Shown piece by piece: positions 45,878 to 56,618 of a DNA stretch of 64,000 nucleotides. A model generated the notes under the pieces. That model worked only from the letters and a program-made list of their open reading frames with translations. It had not been told where the DNA came from and searched no databases. Source of the DNA: Pohlia nutans. Taxonomy: Eukaryota; Streptophyta; Bryopsida; Bryales; Mniaceae. Made by a program: the position numbers and the translations under genes. Numbering within the stretch: position 1 is the first letter of the stretch; each line of letters opens with the position of its first letter. The DNA is taken from contig CM040087.1 of the NCBI GenBank assembly GCA_022496805.1, positions 29,846,253 through 29,910,252 on the forward strand, given 5' to 3'.

Positions 45878-48730
45878 ATGGCAAGTGCAACGAAGCCAGT
45901 GGTGGTCGAACGGGTGCAGCTGGGGTCGCAAGGATTTGAAGTGTCGGCGCTGGGACTGGGCTGCATGGGAATGACCGGCACGTACGGGCCTGCCAAGGAC
46001 GAAACGGAAATGATCAAGCTCATCCACGATTCCGTGGATCTGGGCGTCACCTTCTTGGACACGGCGGATGTCTACGGCCCCTTCACCAACGAAGTCCTCG
46101 TGGGCAAGGTAATCAATCCATGAATCACCTTGCAATTTGTCTTCGGCTTCAGGCACATTGTCTGTAGCTTTCGCAAAGTGGTTTTGGTTTTGGTAACGCA
46201 GTTTTGGGTTTCAGTACTTAGTGTGATTTTTGGTTTTGGCAATTATGTGGATTTTGGCATAATGATAGACCTAGGAAATGTAACATGAATGCACCCGTGG
46301 TGGTTTGATTTTTTTGATGCGTGTAGGCGATTAAGGAGATTCGTGACAAGGTTCAGATTGCGACCAAGTGCGGGTTCAGCGTGGACGCCGATGGCTTGCT
46401 GTGCATCCGCTGTGATCCGGCGCATATTCGAAGTTCCTGCGAGGGCAGCTTGAAGCGATTGCAAGTGGAATGCATTGACCTTTTCTACCTGCATCGTATG
46501 GACCCTAAAGTTCCCATCGAAGAATCGGTAAGTTGATAGCCTACAACATGTCACATATTAGTAGAGTCTTATTTTGAGGAGTATATCGTGAAGAGCTGAG
46601 AATAGAAAGAGATGAGGAGGAGTTTTTACAAAGACTTTGGAATACACTATGAAAATTATGTGCATAAGAAAACACATTACGGGTTGTAATTGTACTGCTT
46701 AGGGTCTCATTACACTAGAGGCAAGAAGCCGTGAGGAGAGAAATTTCAGCCAATAAAAAATTGGTCTTCTCAGTTTCTAGGCCTCCCATTCGCTGAAATT
46801 TCTCTCCTCACAGCTTCTTGCCTTTAATGTAAAGAGGCCCTTAGACCCATTCTAAGCTGCCGTGGCCTGATTTACTGGAGTAGGCTATGTGAATTTTTTT
46901 ATTATTTACAATCGGACTCGTGTTTCGCGCTTTCACAGCCATGATTGATAGATCATGTGGATGATGGACGGACAGATGGGGGAGCTGAAGAAGCTGGTGG
47001 AAGAAGGGAAGATCAAGTACATCGGCCTGTCCGAAGCCTCGGCCGACGAGATCCGGCGTGCGCATGCGGTGCACCCTGTCACTGCCATACAGACCGAGTG
47101 GTCGCTTTGGGTTCGTCATGTGGAAAGCGACATCATACCCACTTGCAGGTATGAAATATATATCATCCCCAATCCTCTTCAACGAATAGGGTATTAACTA
47201 AAAGCGTATTGGGCTCAGTTCGGTTTTGAAATTTGGGCGATAAAGATTATGATAGGGGCAATCTGGTGCCATACCCACGATAGGTTGCAGTCCTGATCCT
47301 AATTTGGTCAATCCAGAAGCTTCATGGTTTGTGTAGTAAGATGTTTCGGGAATAGAGTGCACTCCCCATTAAGGATCTATGCAGATGGGGATTCTCTCCA
47401 TTTACTCAATATTGCTTTGAATACATTAGTTACTTAGATCATGAACAATGGTGCACTCCCCATCTATTGAAATATGTTTAACCCCTATCTCTCCAACTCT
47501 TACAAACACTCCCCAATTATGTCCATGTGCCTCATCATGATCGTCCCCATTCCATTCTCCCTATGAATTTGACGTTAGCTGAATTCAGAAATCGCTGAAT
47601 AAATCCACTTTTAGGTAAATCTCTGTTATCTTCACGCAATCATTTTAGTTTCTGAATCCTGAGTTTGCCATAGTCACGTTCATTGCTTATAATCTTCATC
47701 TTGATGTGTGCCGTAATGCGCAGAGAGCTCGGGATCGGTTTCGTGCCCTACAGTCCCCTTGGCCGCGGCTTCTTCGCCGGCGCTCAAGTCCAATCCACCG
47801 GCGATATTCGCCAAGCGGTAAGGATGGCTCACATCACGCGATTCCAATTCGAATCTCCTCAATGTATAAGCATCCGCCATTTTTGTGAATCGCTGGGGTG
47901 CAAGAGAAAGAGCGATGAACTCAGTGGAAGCTTGCATGCATATGAGAAGAGCCATCGACATGAAGTTTCGTACCATGAAAATACACTCAATCACCTATCC
48001 AGCACACTTTACAATTCCTGAATTGAAGGATTTTTGATTACATAGTAGAGTTAACTAAAAAGAAGCCCATCTAACCTCCCTTTTTGCTCTACTTCTGACC
48101 TCTCTTTTGAGCTATACTTGGGTTGAATAGTGTCGTGTCATAAATTTTCCCCTTGTGGGCCATGGGCTTGGAGGTTTGGTAGAAGGTCTAGGAGTCATTG
48201 TGAGGTGTGGAGAATAATGACAATGGCTTGCTTTAGATTGTCTCCCAAACTAGTTTTTGGTCTATTTATATTTCAATATGAGTTCAAGAGGAATTCAACG
48301 CGAGTTTGCTAAAACTTTCCTCTTTGAGCTGACTTTTCGGTTAACTCTATTGGCCATGGTTGTGTTTCAGGGGGGGTTCATTCCGTTTTTTGAACCGGAG
48401 AATTTAGAGAAGAACAAGAGGCTGTTGGCGCGGATTACCAAGATAGCGGAAGCCAAGAAGTGTACGACCAGCCAGTTAGCGTTGGCGTGGGTGATTCAGA
48501 AGGGGGCTCCCATCGCGGTGCCCATTCCGGGCACCACCAAGCTGGCCAACTTGAAGTCCAACATCGGGGCGCTGGGGCTGGCTCTGAGTGCGGAGGAGAT
48601 GCAAGCCTTGGAGGACGCAGTTCCGGCTGCGGAAGTGGCCGGGGAACGGCACGCGCAGCACTCGCGTGAAGAACAGACTGCGCTTATCAAGAAGCACCTC
48701 AACTGGAAAGAGATTCCCAACAAAACCTGA
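45878..48730 (+). CDS. Aldo-keto reductase, auxin-induced/perakine-reductase type
   Basis: Five exons, 45878-46108, 46327-46527, 46976-47148, 47724-47817 and 48371-48730, splice in consistent phase to 352 residues, normal for this NADP(H)-dependent family that reduces carbonyls in the cytosol. The catalytic tetrad is intact: D61 and Y66 in [10 protein letters not shown]91 in IATKCGF and H133 in FYLHRMDP. Later hallmarks are [28 protein letters not shown] and the cofactor-binding [17 protein letters not shown] 45878 starts the conserved frame and follows a TATA box. For exon 3 the acceptor at 46975 was chosen over an in-frame one at 46951 because it restores the family alignment, although its pyrimidine tract is poor. 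Introns 2 and 4 hold MITEs. Substrate cannot be told. Confidence 0.92.
46698..46843. repeat. Hairpin MITE in intron 2 of the aldo-keto reductase
   Basis: A near-palindromic 146-bp unit: GAGGCAAGAAGC..GAGGAGAGAAATTTCAGC pairs with the inverted copy ending GGCCCTTAG. Related to the larger element at 20953-21948. Confidence 0.7.
48048..48347. mobile_element. TIR MITE, family GAGTTAAC, copy 1 (intron 4 of the aldo-keto reductase)
   Basis: 300 bp, tips GAGTTAACTAAAAAG and inverted CTTTTCGGTTAACTC, with TA on both sides. A near-identical copy is at 53750-54059 in an intron of the hevein/DPBB gene. Confidence 0.72.
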
Positions 48731-49236
48731 AAACCTCCCTCTAAGTTGCCAAAGAGAATCAGAGAGTTCCTGGTCATGGCCATCTATGCAACTGAAGGCC
48801 CATTCACATATAGCAGTGCTTCAGCATTCATGCGTGCGTCAGGTAACTCTGAGGGAATCTGTTGGGAACCAAGAAATATAAAATATGAAATGAGAAAATA
48901 CTCGAACGCATCACAAGAAGGAACGCAATGCAAAAAAGGAGCATGGCTCAACTTGCAGTAGTGTAATGTAGTTGCATAGTAGTTGCAGCAAGAAAAGACA
49001 AGGCTTTCAATATTTTTTTGTTTTGGGTTTTACCTTCCTCCATTTCGGGAACGCAAATGCAAGTGCGGTAGGGGCTTGGTGTGAATGGGCCATGACGCAT
49101 GAGGATATGAATTTGGATTTGGATTTTTGTTGTGAAGGAATAGAGCTAGGTCCATTCTCCAAAACACGTACCACCTGAGTTGTCAGTAGTGCTTTTTCAG
49201 TGCTTTTTTCAAGGCATTTTCAATGTGATGTTTGAT
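48731..49236 (+). other. 3' flank of the aldo-keto reductase gene
   Basis: Probable 3' UTR and spacer; no coding signal beyond the stop at 48730. Confidence 0.4.
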
Positions 49237-49785
49237 TTAACCCTTTAACGTCCCGATTCAACACTGTTTTCAAAGATTTGTTATAAAATGGTTGATGAAA
49301 AACGAAAATGGAGTTGATGTACAAAACAAAGTTTTAAATGTCAATGTGTAGATAACATCCGTACGGTTGGATTCATCATATTTATTATTAATATTTTTAA
49401 AGTAATTTTGCAAGGTTTTCTCTTGAAATTCAATTAAAAATCCAAAATTAACACAATTTAAAAAATAAAAATTGTAATGAAATTAGAATGACATGCACTA
49501 CGAGATGGTATGGTTTCCATTATTTGATTCTACTTACTATGGAAAATCATATTTAAGGTCTTTCTTTTTGAACTAAGATTGAAACTTGACATTAATCACT
49601 TTTGTAAATATTCAAAAATTCACATTATCTTATTTGGAAGATCCATACCGTACAAATGGTATTCAACTAACACAAGAATGAAAAATAAATAAAAATGGAT
49701 GAAAAACGTCCGGTTCCTACAGAAAACGAGCTGCTGAAATTCATCCGGCGTCCAGAATCTGGACGCCGGCGTGCTAAAGGGTTAA
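49237..49785. mobile_element. piggyBac-like MITE, PB1 copy h
   Basis: 549 bp, TTAACCCTTTAACGTCCC to CGTGCTAAAGGGTTAA. Very close to copies e and f. Uninterrupted, so it serves as the empty-site reference for both nested insertions. Confidence 0.85.
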
Positions 49786-50905
49786 ACTGTAATTAAAGAG
49801 GAAAGTGATATGTCAATGTTTCCAACATGTATATAAAACACGTAGTACAAGATGAAAGCAATATTGTAAACAATTAGCTATCAAAAGCACTAGAATAGCT
49901 CTATCAGCAGTGGTTTTAATGACTCACCACTTGAGGACTTTTCTAAATGATAAAGAAGACTTTTTTGGTTTAAATTTCGGGATGATTGAATGAGAATGAT
50001 GATCATGGCAATGAAAATTGAAAAAAATACACTACAAAATTGTTCTTTGAATGAAAATCATGACTTTCTTGTCTCTAGCTGCTCTCCAAAGGACTCTCAA
50101 AAGCAACCAAAAGCAGGTGGGTTTGGTACGTATTTTGGAGAACGGACCTAGCTTCAGTTTTCAATCTAAGATTGCCATTGCCATCAGTCTCCAATTCTGA
50201 ATGCTGCTTGATCCGCCATTCTTCTAAAGGACCAAAGATTCGTAGTTTTTAAATGACACAAAATTGAACAAGAGGAAGTCCAAATAGGACTTACTCAAAA
50301 CTGCTTAAAAATTACATGGATAAGAAGAGTAGCACATGAGATACTATTCTTTTCGCGACAATCGCTGATGCTAAACTAGCAATGGACGTGATGACTTCGC
50401 TACATGAGTTTGAAACCGAGACAATGAAACTAAAATAATAATAAAATCGTGCTGGGTTGTCTCTAAAGCTTTGATTCAACCCACTCCGGAAGAGAATAAT
50501 GTCAAAAATACCTGGCCGGCTTCTTCTTAACTTAATACCCCGAGAATTTACATGATTGTAGCTTCCCACCATGAAATTCTTGAAACACACGGAGGACTGG
50601 TAGATGGAGTTGTTCGGTTGAAGGCCATGTTCAACTCTGCATCAACAATCAACAAAAACACCAAGTGAGCCCCAATTGTCAGAACACTTATAAAGCTATC
50701 ACTCGCTTCCGAATGAATCACAACAGCACAAAACGTGCACAAACAGTGCAAAGTGGAACAATTAGCAGACACAAGAATACAGAGGTCGTTCATAATTCCT
50801 CACATTAATTAGACAGACAGTACACTAAATAGGATAAAAGACTCATGTAGTACCGATCAAGACTAGGAAATAGTGTATCATACACTAAATAGGAAAAAGA
50901 GTGTA
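49786..50905. other. Intergenic sequence, no gene seen
   Basis: AT-rich; short direct repeats TACACTAAATAGGA at 50821 and 50881. Nothing else recognised. Confidence 0.4.
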
Positions 50906-51909
50906 CAGTGGGGTACCAATCAAAATGTCGTTTTCGAATTCGCAGTGAGACAAATTTCAGTACTGCCAACTTTGAAAGCCTCCTGAGAGCTCAAAAATTG
51001 GTTTTTTACCACGAATTTTTAACCAAAGAATAATATTTAAGTTAATTATATGTATGCCAAATTTCAAGGGCAAAACATTCACCGAAAAAAAGTTATTCAA
51101 AATCTACCAACATTGGTAGCTGTGGAAATTGTTTCACTGCTGCCAACTTTGACAACCTCCCAAAGATTGAATTTTTTTTTTGCCATGAAATTTTTGGAAC
51201 AAAAATCTTTATGTTAATAACATATGATAAAAAATTCAAGGCCAAAAGATTAAAGCAAAAAAAGATATCAACAATCTACCAACATGTGTAGTTGTGGGAA
51301 ACAATGGGGGAAACCATTTCATTGCTACCAACTTTGAATGCCTCCCGAGAGCTCAAAATTTGATATTTTACCACAAAAATTTTACCAAAGAATTATCTTT
51401 AAGTTAATTATATGTATGCCAAATTTCAAGGCCAAAAGATTCACCAAAAAAACGTTATTCAAAATCTACCAACATAGTAGTCAAAGTTGGTAGCAATGAA
51501 ATGGATTCCCCCATTGTTTCCCACAACTACACATGTTGGTAGATTGTTGATATCTTTTTTTTGCATTAATCTTTTGGCCTTGAAATTTTTATCATATGTT
51601 ATTAACATAAAGAGGTTTTTTTTCCAAGAATTTCATGGTAAATAAAAAATAATACAATCTTTGGGAGGCTGTCAAAGTTGGCAGCAGTGGAAATTTACTA
51701 ATGTTGGTAGATTTTGAATAACTTTTTTTCAGTGAATCTTTTGGCCTTGAAATTTGGCATACATATAATTAACTTAAATATTATTCTTTGGTAAAAGTTT
51801 CGTGGTAAAACACCAATTTTTGAGCTCTCGGGAGGCTTTTCAAAGTTGGCAGTACTCAAAATTTTCTCACTGCGAATTCAAAAACGACATTTTGATTGGT
51901 ACCCCACTG
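50906..51909. mobile_element. Tc1/mariner-type foldback MITE, about 1 kb
   Basis: Tips CAGTGGGGTACCAATCAAAA and its complement, flanked by TA (50904-50905, 51910-51911). Almost the whole element is an inverted repeat: each arm has alternating units containing TGCCAACTTTGA and AATCTACCAACAT. The same phrases occur in the ends of the transposase-bearing element at 29790-32202, which may have mobilised it. Confidence 0.82.
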
Positions 51910-52352
51910 TACAATATAGGCTTTACAAACAGTAGAGGACCAACAAAAAAATTATTTTGATGAGACAATGTCACTGATGTATTCACGATGTGCGAGTTTT
52001 CCTCCGGGCAAATTAGAGTAGACCTGCATCACCAAATGTGAAATCCATTCAATTCTCTGAGCCTGATGCAGAGCTCATTTTGGTATCATAGTTTGTGATC
52101 CTCTGATGCCAACCCTGGTTAAATTTTCTGAAACAAATACCAAAGGCTGCAAGAGTTGCTAGAGTTCTGGATTATGAACTTGCCTATGTTACAAAATGCG
52201 ATTCTTCTTCATTAAATCAACTGCTCTCTGTTTCGATTGTTTACAGGTTTCCTGATTTTCCTGCAAGAGAGTTCAATTGCGTTGCGCTTTTGAGTAATCC
52301 GATGCTTTCAGGTTCCACGAGTTTGTTACCCGGGTAATATGTCCTGACTACG

Positions 52353-52684
52353 TAGTCTAACAAAACATGGTAAAAAAAAACTGCACTCAAAATTGACTGC
52401 GGTTCTTTTTGCCACGTTTTTGTGCATACCCACGATGCTCGCAGCCGCTGTTTTTTTGCAATTTTCGACTGCAATTCTTGGAACTTTGGGTCGTGTAATA
52501 TACCATTGGAAAGGTATTTTCAATACCTTTCCAACGGTATATTACACACCCCAAAATTTTAAAAATTGTAGTCAAAAATTGCAAAAGAAGATAACAGCCC
52601 ACTACGCGCACATGCACAAACGTGGCAAAAAAAAACCGCAGTCAATTTTGGGTGCGGTTTTTTTTACCATGTTTTGTTATAGTG
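52353..52684. mobile_element. Foldback MITE with CACTA-like tip, 332 bp
   Basis: Two ~155-bp arms pair almost fully, meeting at a palindrome centred near 52518 (TACCTTTCCAA and complement). The right tip reads, inverted, CACTATAACAAAACATGG; the left tip TAGTCTAACAAAACATGG is slightly eroded. Flanking triplets (ACG, TGC) do not match, so superfamily is inferred from the tip only. Confidence 0.68.
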
Positions 52685-52800
52685 TGCGGACCCGGTGCAA
52701 AATCCTTGAGATCGATGCGACAATGAAGTGGAGCCCTTGCTTCTCCCTCAAAGGTATGAATTTCAACCCAAATGCCGAAGTGCGTAACGGACGCAATCCA

Positions 52801-52905
52801 GATAGATAGATATGAACACCGGTCCTCTTTCGAGGCCGGCATGAATAAAGTGTCTGTTCGTCTTGACAATGAGCCAATGCCCACCGGACAAAGGTCCATT
52901 GGTAA
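52801..52905 (-). mobile_element. Short retroposon with TATC tail, copy 3 (inverted)
   Basis: GATAGATAGATA, then the stem CCTCTTTCGAGG and AATAAAGTGTCTGTTCG, the reverse of the copies at 25026 and 62222. Confidence 0.68.
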
Positions 52906-53749
52906 ACGCATCCATGTTTTAGAATTCATGCGAGTCATTTACAAACTATAAAAGCCAATCTTGCACCAATAGCGACTCCTTCACACAACAACAGCAAGTC
53001 TCACGGTCCCATAGTAACATAAAATTGTTCATGAATATATTTGGAGATTTAGTACAGTAACTGCACCCATTGTGGAATTCAGATGTCCTTCAAATTGCAA
53101 TAAATTACTTATTTTCAAAAAATTCTCAACCAAGTAGTCCTACGTGCAAGAAAACAAATTACTACTTGAGTGTAGCAATGGTTTGCTCATGATGTCATCT
53201 TTGTCACCTCCAGAAATGTCCAGTACCTAAGCGGCTCAGCCCACTACGACCGACTTTGAACAGGCAGGAGTGAGACTTCCTTCAGACAAGGCATGATCAG
53301 AAACCGTTTTTTATTCTTTATTCGAAAGTGCCACATGTCATCTTGTGATTGGTTCAGGGTGACGTGGACCGGTCAAAATCTGACGTGGTAGTTCAAGTTA
53401 CTGGATCTCCATGGCCGAATAGTCGATTAAGCAGGCCAATAGTTGACAGTGATGACACCCACGTCTGGATTGGCAATGGCGGCAAAAGCTTCGGAGGACA
53501 GATCGAAGGTTCGTCCTCCGACGCAACCATTCGGGCAGCGATCCAGAATCTTGATGGTGATTTCTCCGCTACCAAGACACCCATTTCCAACGCACTGGAT
53601 TTTGAACCACTTGCCACAATTCTGCCCGTTGTTCCACATGTTGGCACTGGCGCTGTCGCCTCCTGCTGCGAAGTACATGTTTCCTGGGAACTGGCCTTGG
53701 TCGTCCCCATAACACGCCGAGGCTATCACACAATCAAAATAATACAATT

Positions 53750-54059
53750 GAGTTAACCAAAAAGAAGGCCATCTAACCTCCCCTGTTGCTCTACTTCTAA
53801 CCTCTTTTTTGAGCTATACTTGGGTTGAATAGTGTCGTGTCATAGCTTGTCCCCTTGTGGGCCATGGGCTTGGAGCTTTGGTAGAAGGTGTGGGAGTCAT
53901 TGCGAGGTGTAGAGAATAATGACAGTGGCTTGCTTTAGATTGTCTCCCAACTCATCATGAATTAGTTTTTGGTCTATTTATATTTCAATATGAGTTCAAA
54001 AGGAGTTCAAGAGGAGTTTGCTAAAACTTTTCTCTTTGAGCTGACTTTTCGGTTAACTC
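53750..54059. mobile_element. TIR MITE, family GAGTTAAC, copy 2
   Basis: 310-bp sister of 48048-48347, starting GAGTTAACCAAAAAGAAG and ending TTTTCGGTTAACTC, within the intron of the hevein/DPBB gene. Confidence 0.72.
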
Positions 54060-54122
54060 TAATACCACAATAATTAATGCAGCTACTAGCTGTTATAACA
54101 TCATTACTAAACATGGGACACA

Positions 54123-54208
54123 TGTAGTATCGGGAATCTTACCTCGGCAAATGTACCCTGTGGCTACATTCTACAAGAGATAATACACGGGAGGTTCCTG
54201 ATACTACA
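54123..54208. mobile_element. 86-bp TIR mini-element, copy 2
   Basis: TGTAGTATCGGGAATC to GGTTCCTGATACTACA, inverted relative to the copy at 13402-13487 and of the same length. Confidence 0.65.
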
Positions 54209-54344
54209 TTTGACTTTGCACTCATCAATTTTTTGGTTGGACCCGGTAAGTACGATTTGTCAAGTAGGCAAGCGTGTATAGATAAAAACGACAATGAATA
54301 GGATCCTCTAGTAAGAGTGAGAAACGACACCTCTGCTTGTAGTG
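54209..54344. mobile_element. CACTA-type MITE, truncated copy
   Basis: Starts within the element (TTTGCACTCATCAATTTTTT) and ends at the right tip CTCTGCTTGTAGTG; parallels 6845-6947. It abuts the 86-bp element directly, so one probably inserted next to or into the other. Confidence 0.55.
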
Positions 54345-54569
54345 TTGCTTTAGAGAAAAATGCGTTTAGTTTAGGTACTACTCTTGTTCTGCAAGTGTAA
54401 ACTTAAGGTAGAGGATACTAAAACCGTTGCTGACCTGATCTGGTCTCCTATACTGACCCCTGTTATCAATTGCTCTTCATGTGTTCATTCACTTGGTTAG
54501 CAAGTACTGTAAGCACGACTTGACTGAATACATATATGGCCACTCATCTTTTAATGTAAATTAATACTT

Positions 54570-54850
54570 TGTCTGCTGTCACTAGTGGTCTAAAACCTCC
54601 TACTTTGAAACTGCATAAGATACTCATCCCACTTTGAAATTGCATCAGACTCATCCTACTTTGAAAATTCCATAAGAGACTCATCCCACTTTGAAATTGT
54701 ATAAGAATTTCATCACAATGATGTAAATTCTTGCGTAAATTTGGTCTCATGTATCAAGTTGTGATCTCTTCTTCATAACTTTGTCTCTCCAAAAATCACA
54801 CTCCTACATATGTTAAAATACTTAAAGTGACACAAATAGATGATTAGGAC
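54570..54850. repeat. Dispersed repeat with internal ~35-bp units
   Basis: CTCATCC.ACTTTGAAA.TGCATAAGA recurs three to four times, then sequence like that at 11280-11480 follows. Lies in the hevein/DPBB intron. Confidence 0.5.
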
Positions 54851-56445
54851 ATGAAGCTCTTTATATCCTCTTATAAGCTTAAGATAGAATTCAATAGTAT
54901 CCAGATGGCATTCCAAGAGGTGTACATGATGAAAGGAATGGGTATGTAAAAACATAAATGCTCAAAACTAGGGATGGTGTAATTTGGGATTTCAGAGACT
55001 TACGAACATAAGGTGCTGTGTAGAAAGATGCCTTGCCAGTGAGGCTGCCATCGGGGTCGGTACTAGGGGTGTTACCAGTGACGCTGCCATCGCAGTTGCT
55101 TTGGCAGCCAGATGTGCAGTAGTCGTGTGTGGTCCCACACTAACCATATTGACTGCAACACAACCCTCCCGGGCATTCAGCACCCCCAGCTTGTCTGCCA
55201 CATTCCTCAGCTGTAGCCCACTTTGCCATGCCTTGCAACAACATGACTATTGCGCATGCCACTAGCAACATCCTCTGCCCAGCCATTGCTTCAGTCCACT
55301 CTCGCTATGTCTCGCCGCCTGCATCATAATCATGTCGATTTGTTGCATCAGTAGCCAATAATCCAATAATTGTTGTTATAGCACTAAATGAGTGATCATA
55401 TTGCGATCATTGAAACACGAACCTATGACCAGCTGAAACAACATGAACCTATGTTGGCAATCAATGGGGTGGCAAATTCAAGATACTATATGCATATGAC
55501 GAGAATTTCATTGAAATAATTACGCTCGATCTACACTGTCAGTCACACTTGGCATCATCTGCTAGACAGTCAGCCTTGGTAGTGATTACTGATGTGAACA
55601 TACAAATCTATCTACTTTTGATTTTATGGAAATAGGAAATCTTCAATGGTCAATTGTTCTGCAGGTGATTAATTGTTGCAACATAACCATACCAACCAGT
55701 GCATATTTTTTAGAGGGTACTCGAGCTACCACGTCTTCATAGGTGGTACTTTTAGGGAGAAGAATCAGGTTGAGTTTTGCCACAAAACAAAATGCACTGG
55801 TATCAACAGTAAGATTATACGGTCATATTTCTCATCCACCTTGGAAAAACTAAACTAGCTAAAAATAGTCATTATGGACCGTATATTATCAAATGCAATA
55901 AAAAAATAAAACTCGATTTATGAGCGATCTAGAAAAACCACCCCAAATTCTATTTTTAGACAGTTTAGATTTTCCATGGAGGGTGAGATTTGCTAAATTG
56001 CTATGTTTCAAAGCGTCAAAATGGCAACATTCAAGTGCACAGAGCTTTAAAACTAGAACCGGTATAGATCTGAGGTTCTAGATACAGTGCGTCTGGAAAA
56101 GCGTAAGTTCGCCATTGACAATTGAATATCATGCAAATCTCAATGGCGGATGAGGTATTGGCACGGCTTATATTTCTACCTTTCTCATGAATCCTAACGT
56201 AAAACACAGAATAGAAATGGACAAGACTTCCACAAATCATTGTACCTGCAAGAGTTGGTGTGATGAATCCGCAGAGCCGAGTTGGTTTGTGCATTTGGGA
56301 GAGAACATGAGCCATTTATACACTTTAGCCCCTTTGAATCTGCAAGCACAAAGCTCTGACTAGTAATTATCATGTCCAGCAGCATCAGTCAAACTCTTTG
56401 TCCTTCCATGAAAGCTGAATATGCGGGTCCATTTTGCATTGCACC

Positions 56446-56618
56446 CACTACAAGGAGAAGGCGCGTCGCTTTCACTCGGAAGTTGAGTCAAACGGCGCCA
56501 CTTTGCACTCACTCCCCAGGTGCTTAAGACTTGGTGAGTGCGATTCGTCACTTAAGACAAGATGTACAATGAACTTTGACACTGTTCTAAGTGATCAGCG
56601 ACGCCTTTGCTTGTAATA
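56446..56618. mobile_element. CACTA-type MITE, copy 2 (complete)
   Basis: CACTACAAGGAGAAGGCG at the left and inverted CGCCTTTGCTTGTAATA at the right, with a 3-bp duplication ACC on each side (56443-56445, 56619-56621). 173 bp, non-coding. Confidence 0.8.

Larger units (their letters stand above)
51912..53426. other. Intergenic/3' flank with foldback and retroposon copies
   Basis: Contains the foldback at 52353-52684 and the inverted retroposon at 52801-52905. No genes are seen. Confidence 0.4.
53427..55286 (-). pseudogene. Secreted hevein (chitin-binding) plus DPBB/EG45-like protein with an in-frame stop
   Basis: Two exons, 55286-55004 and 53722-53427, join in phase 1 (giving APYVPSACYG across the junction) to 192 codons. 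Order: signal peptide (1-26), a hevein-type chitin-binding domain (about 27-62, [18 protein letters not shown]), a linker, then a double-psi beta-barrel of the plant natriuretic peptide/EG45 type with ASACYGDDQG, KILDRCPNGC, TFDLSSEAFAAIANPDVGVI and a terminal WPA. Such proteins act in the wall or apoplast, often in defence. Codon 49 (55140-55142) is TAG where the hevein fold has an invariant Trp (TGG), so the copy as read is truncated inside the first domain. All else is intact, so the stop may be very recent, an allele or a sequencing error. The intron is full of MITEs. Confidence 0.78.
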
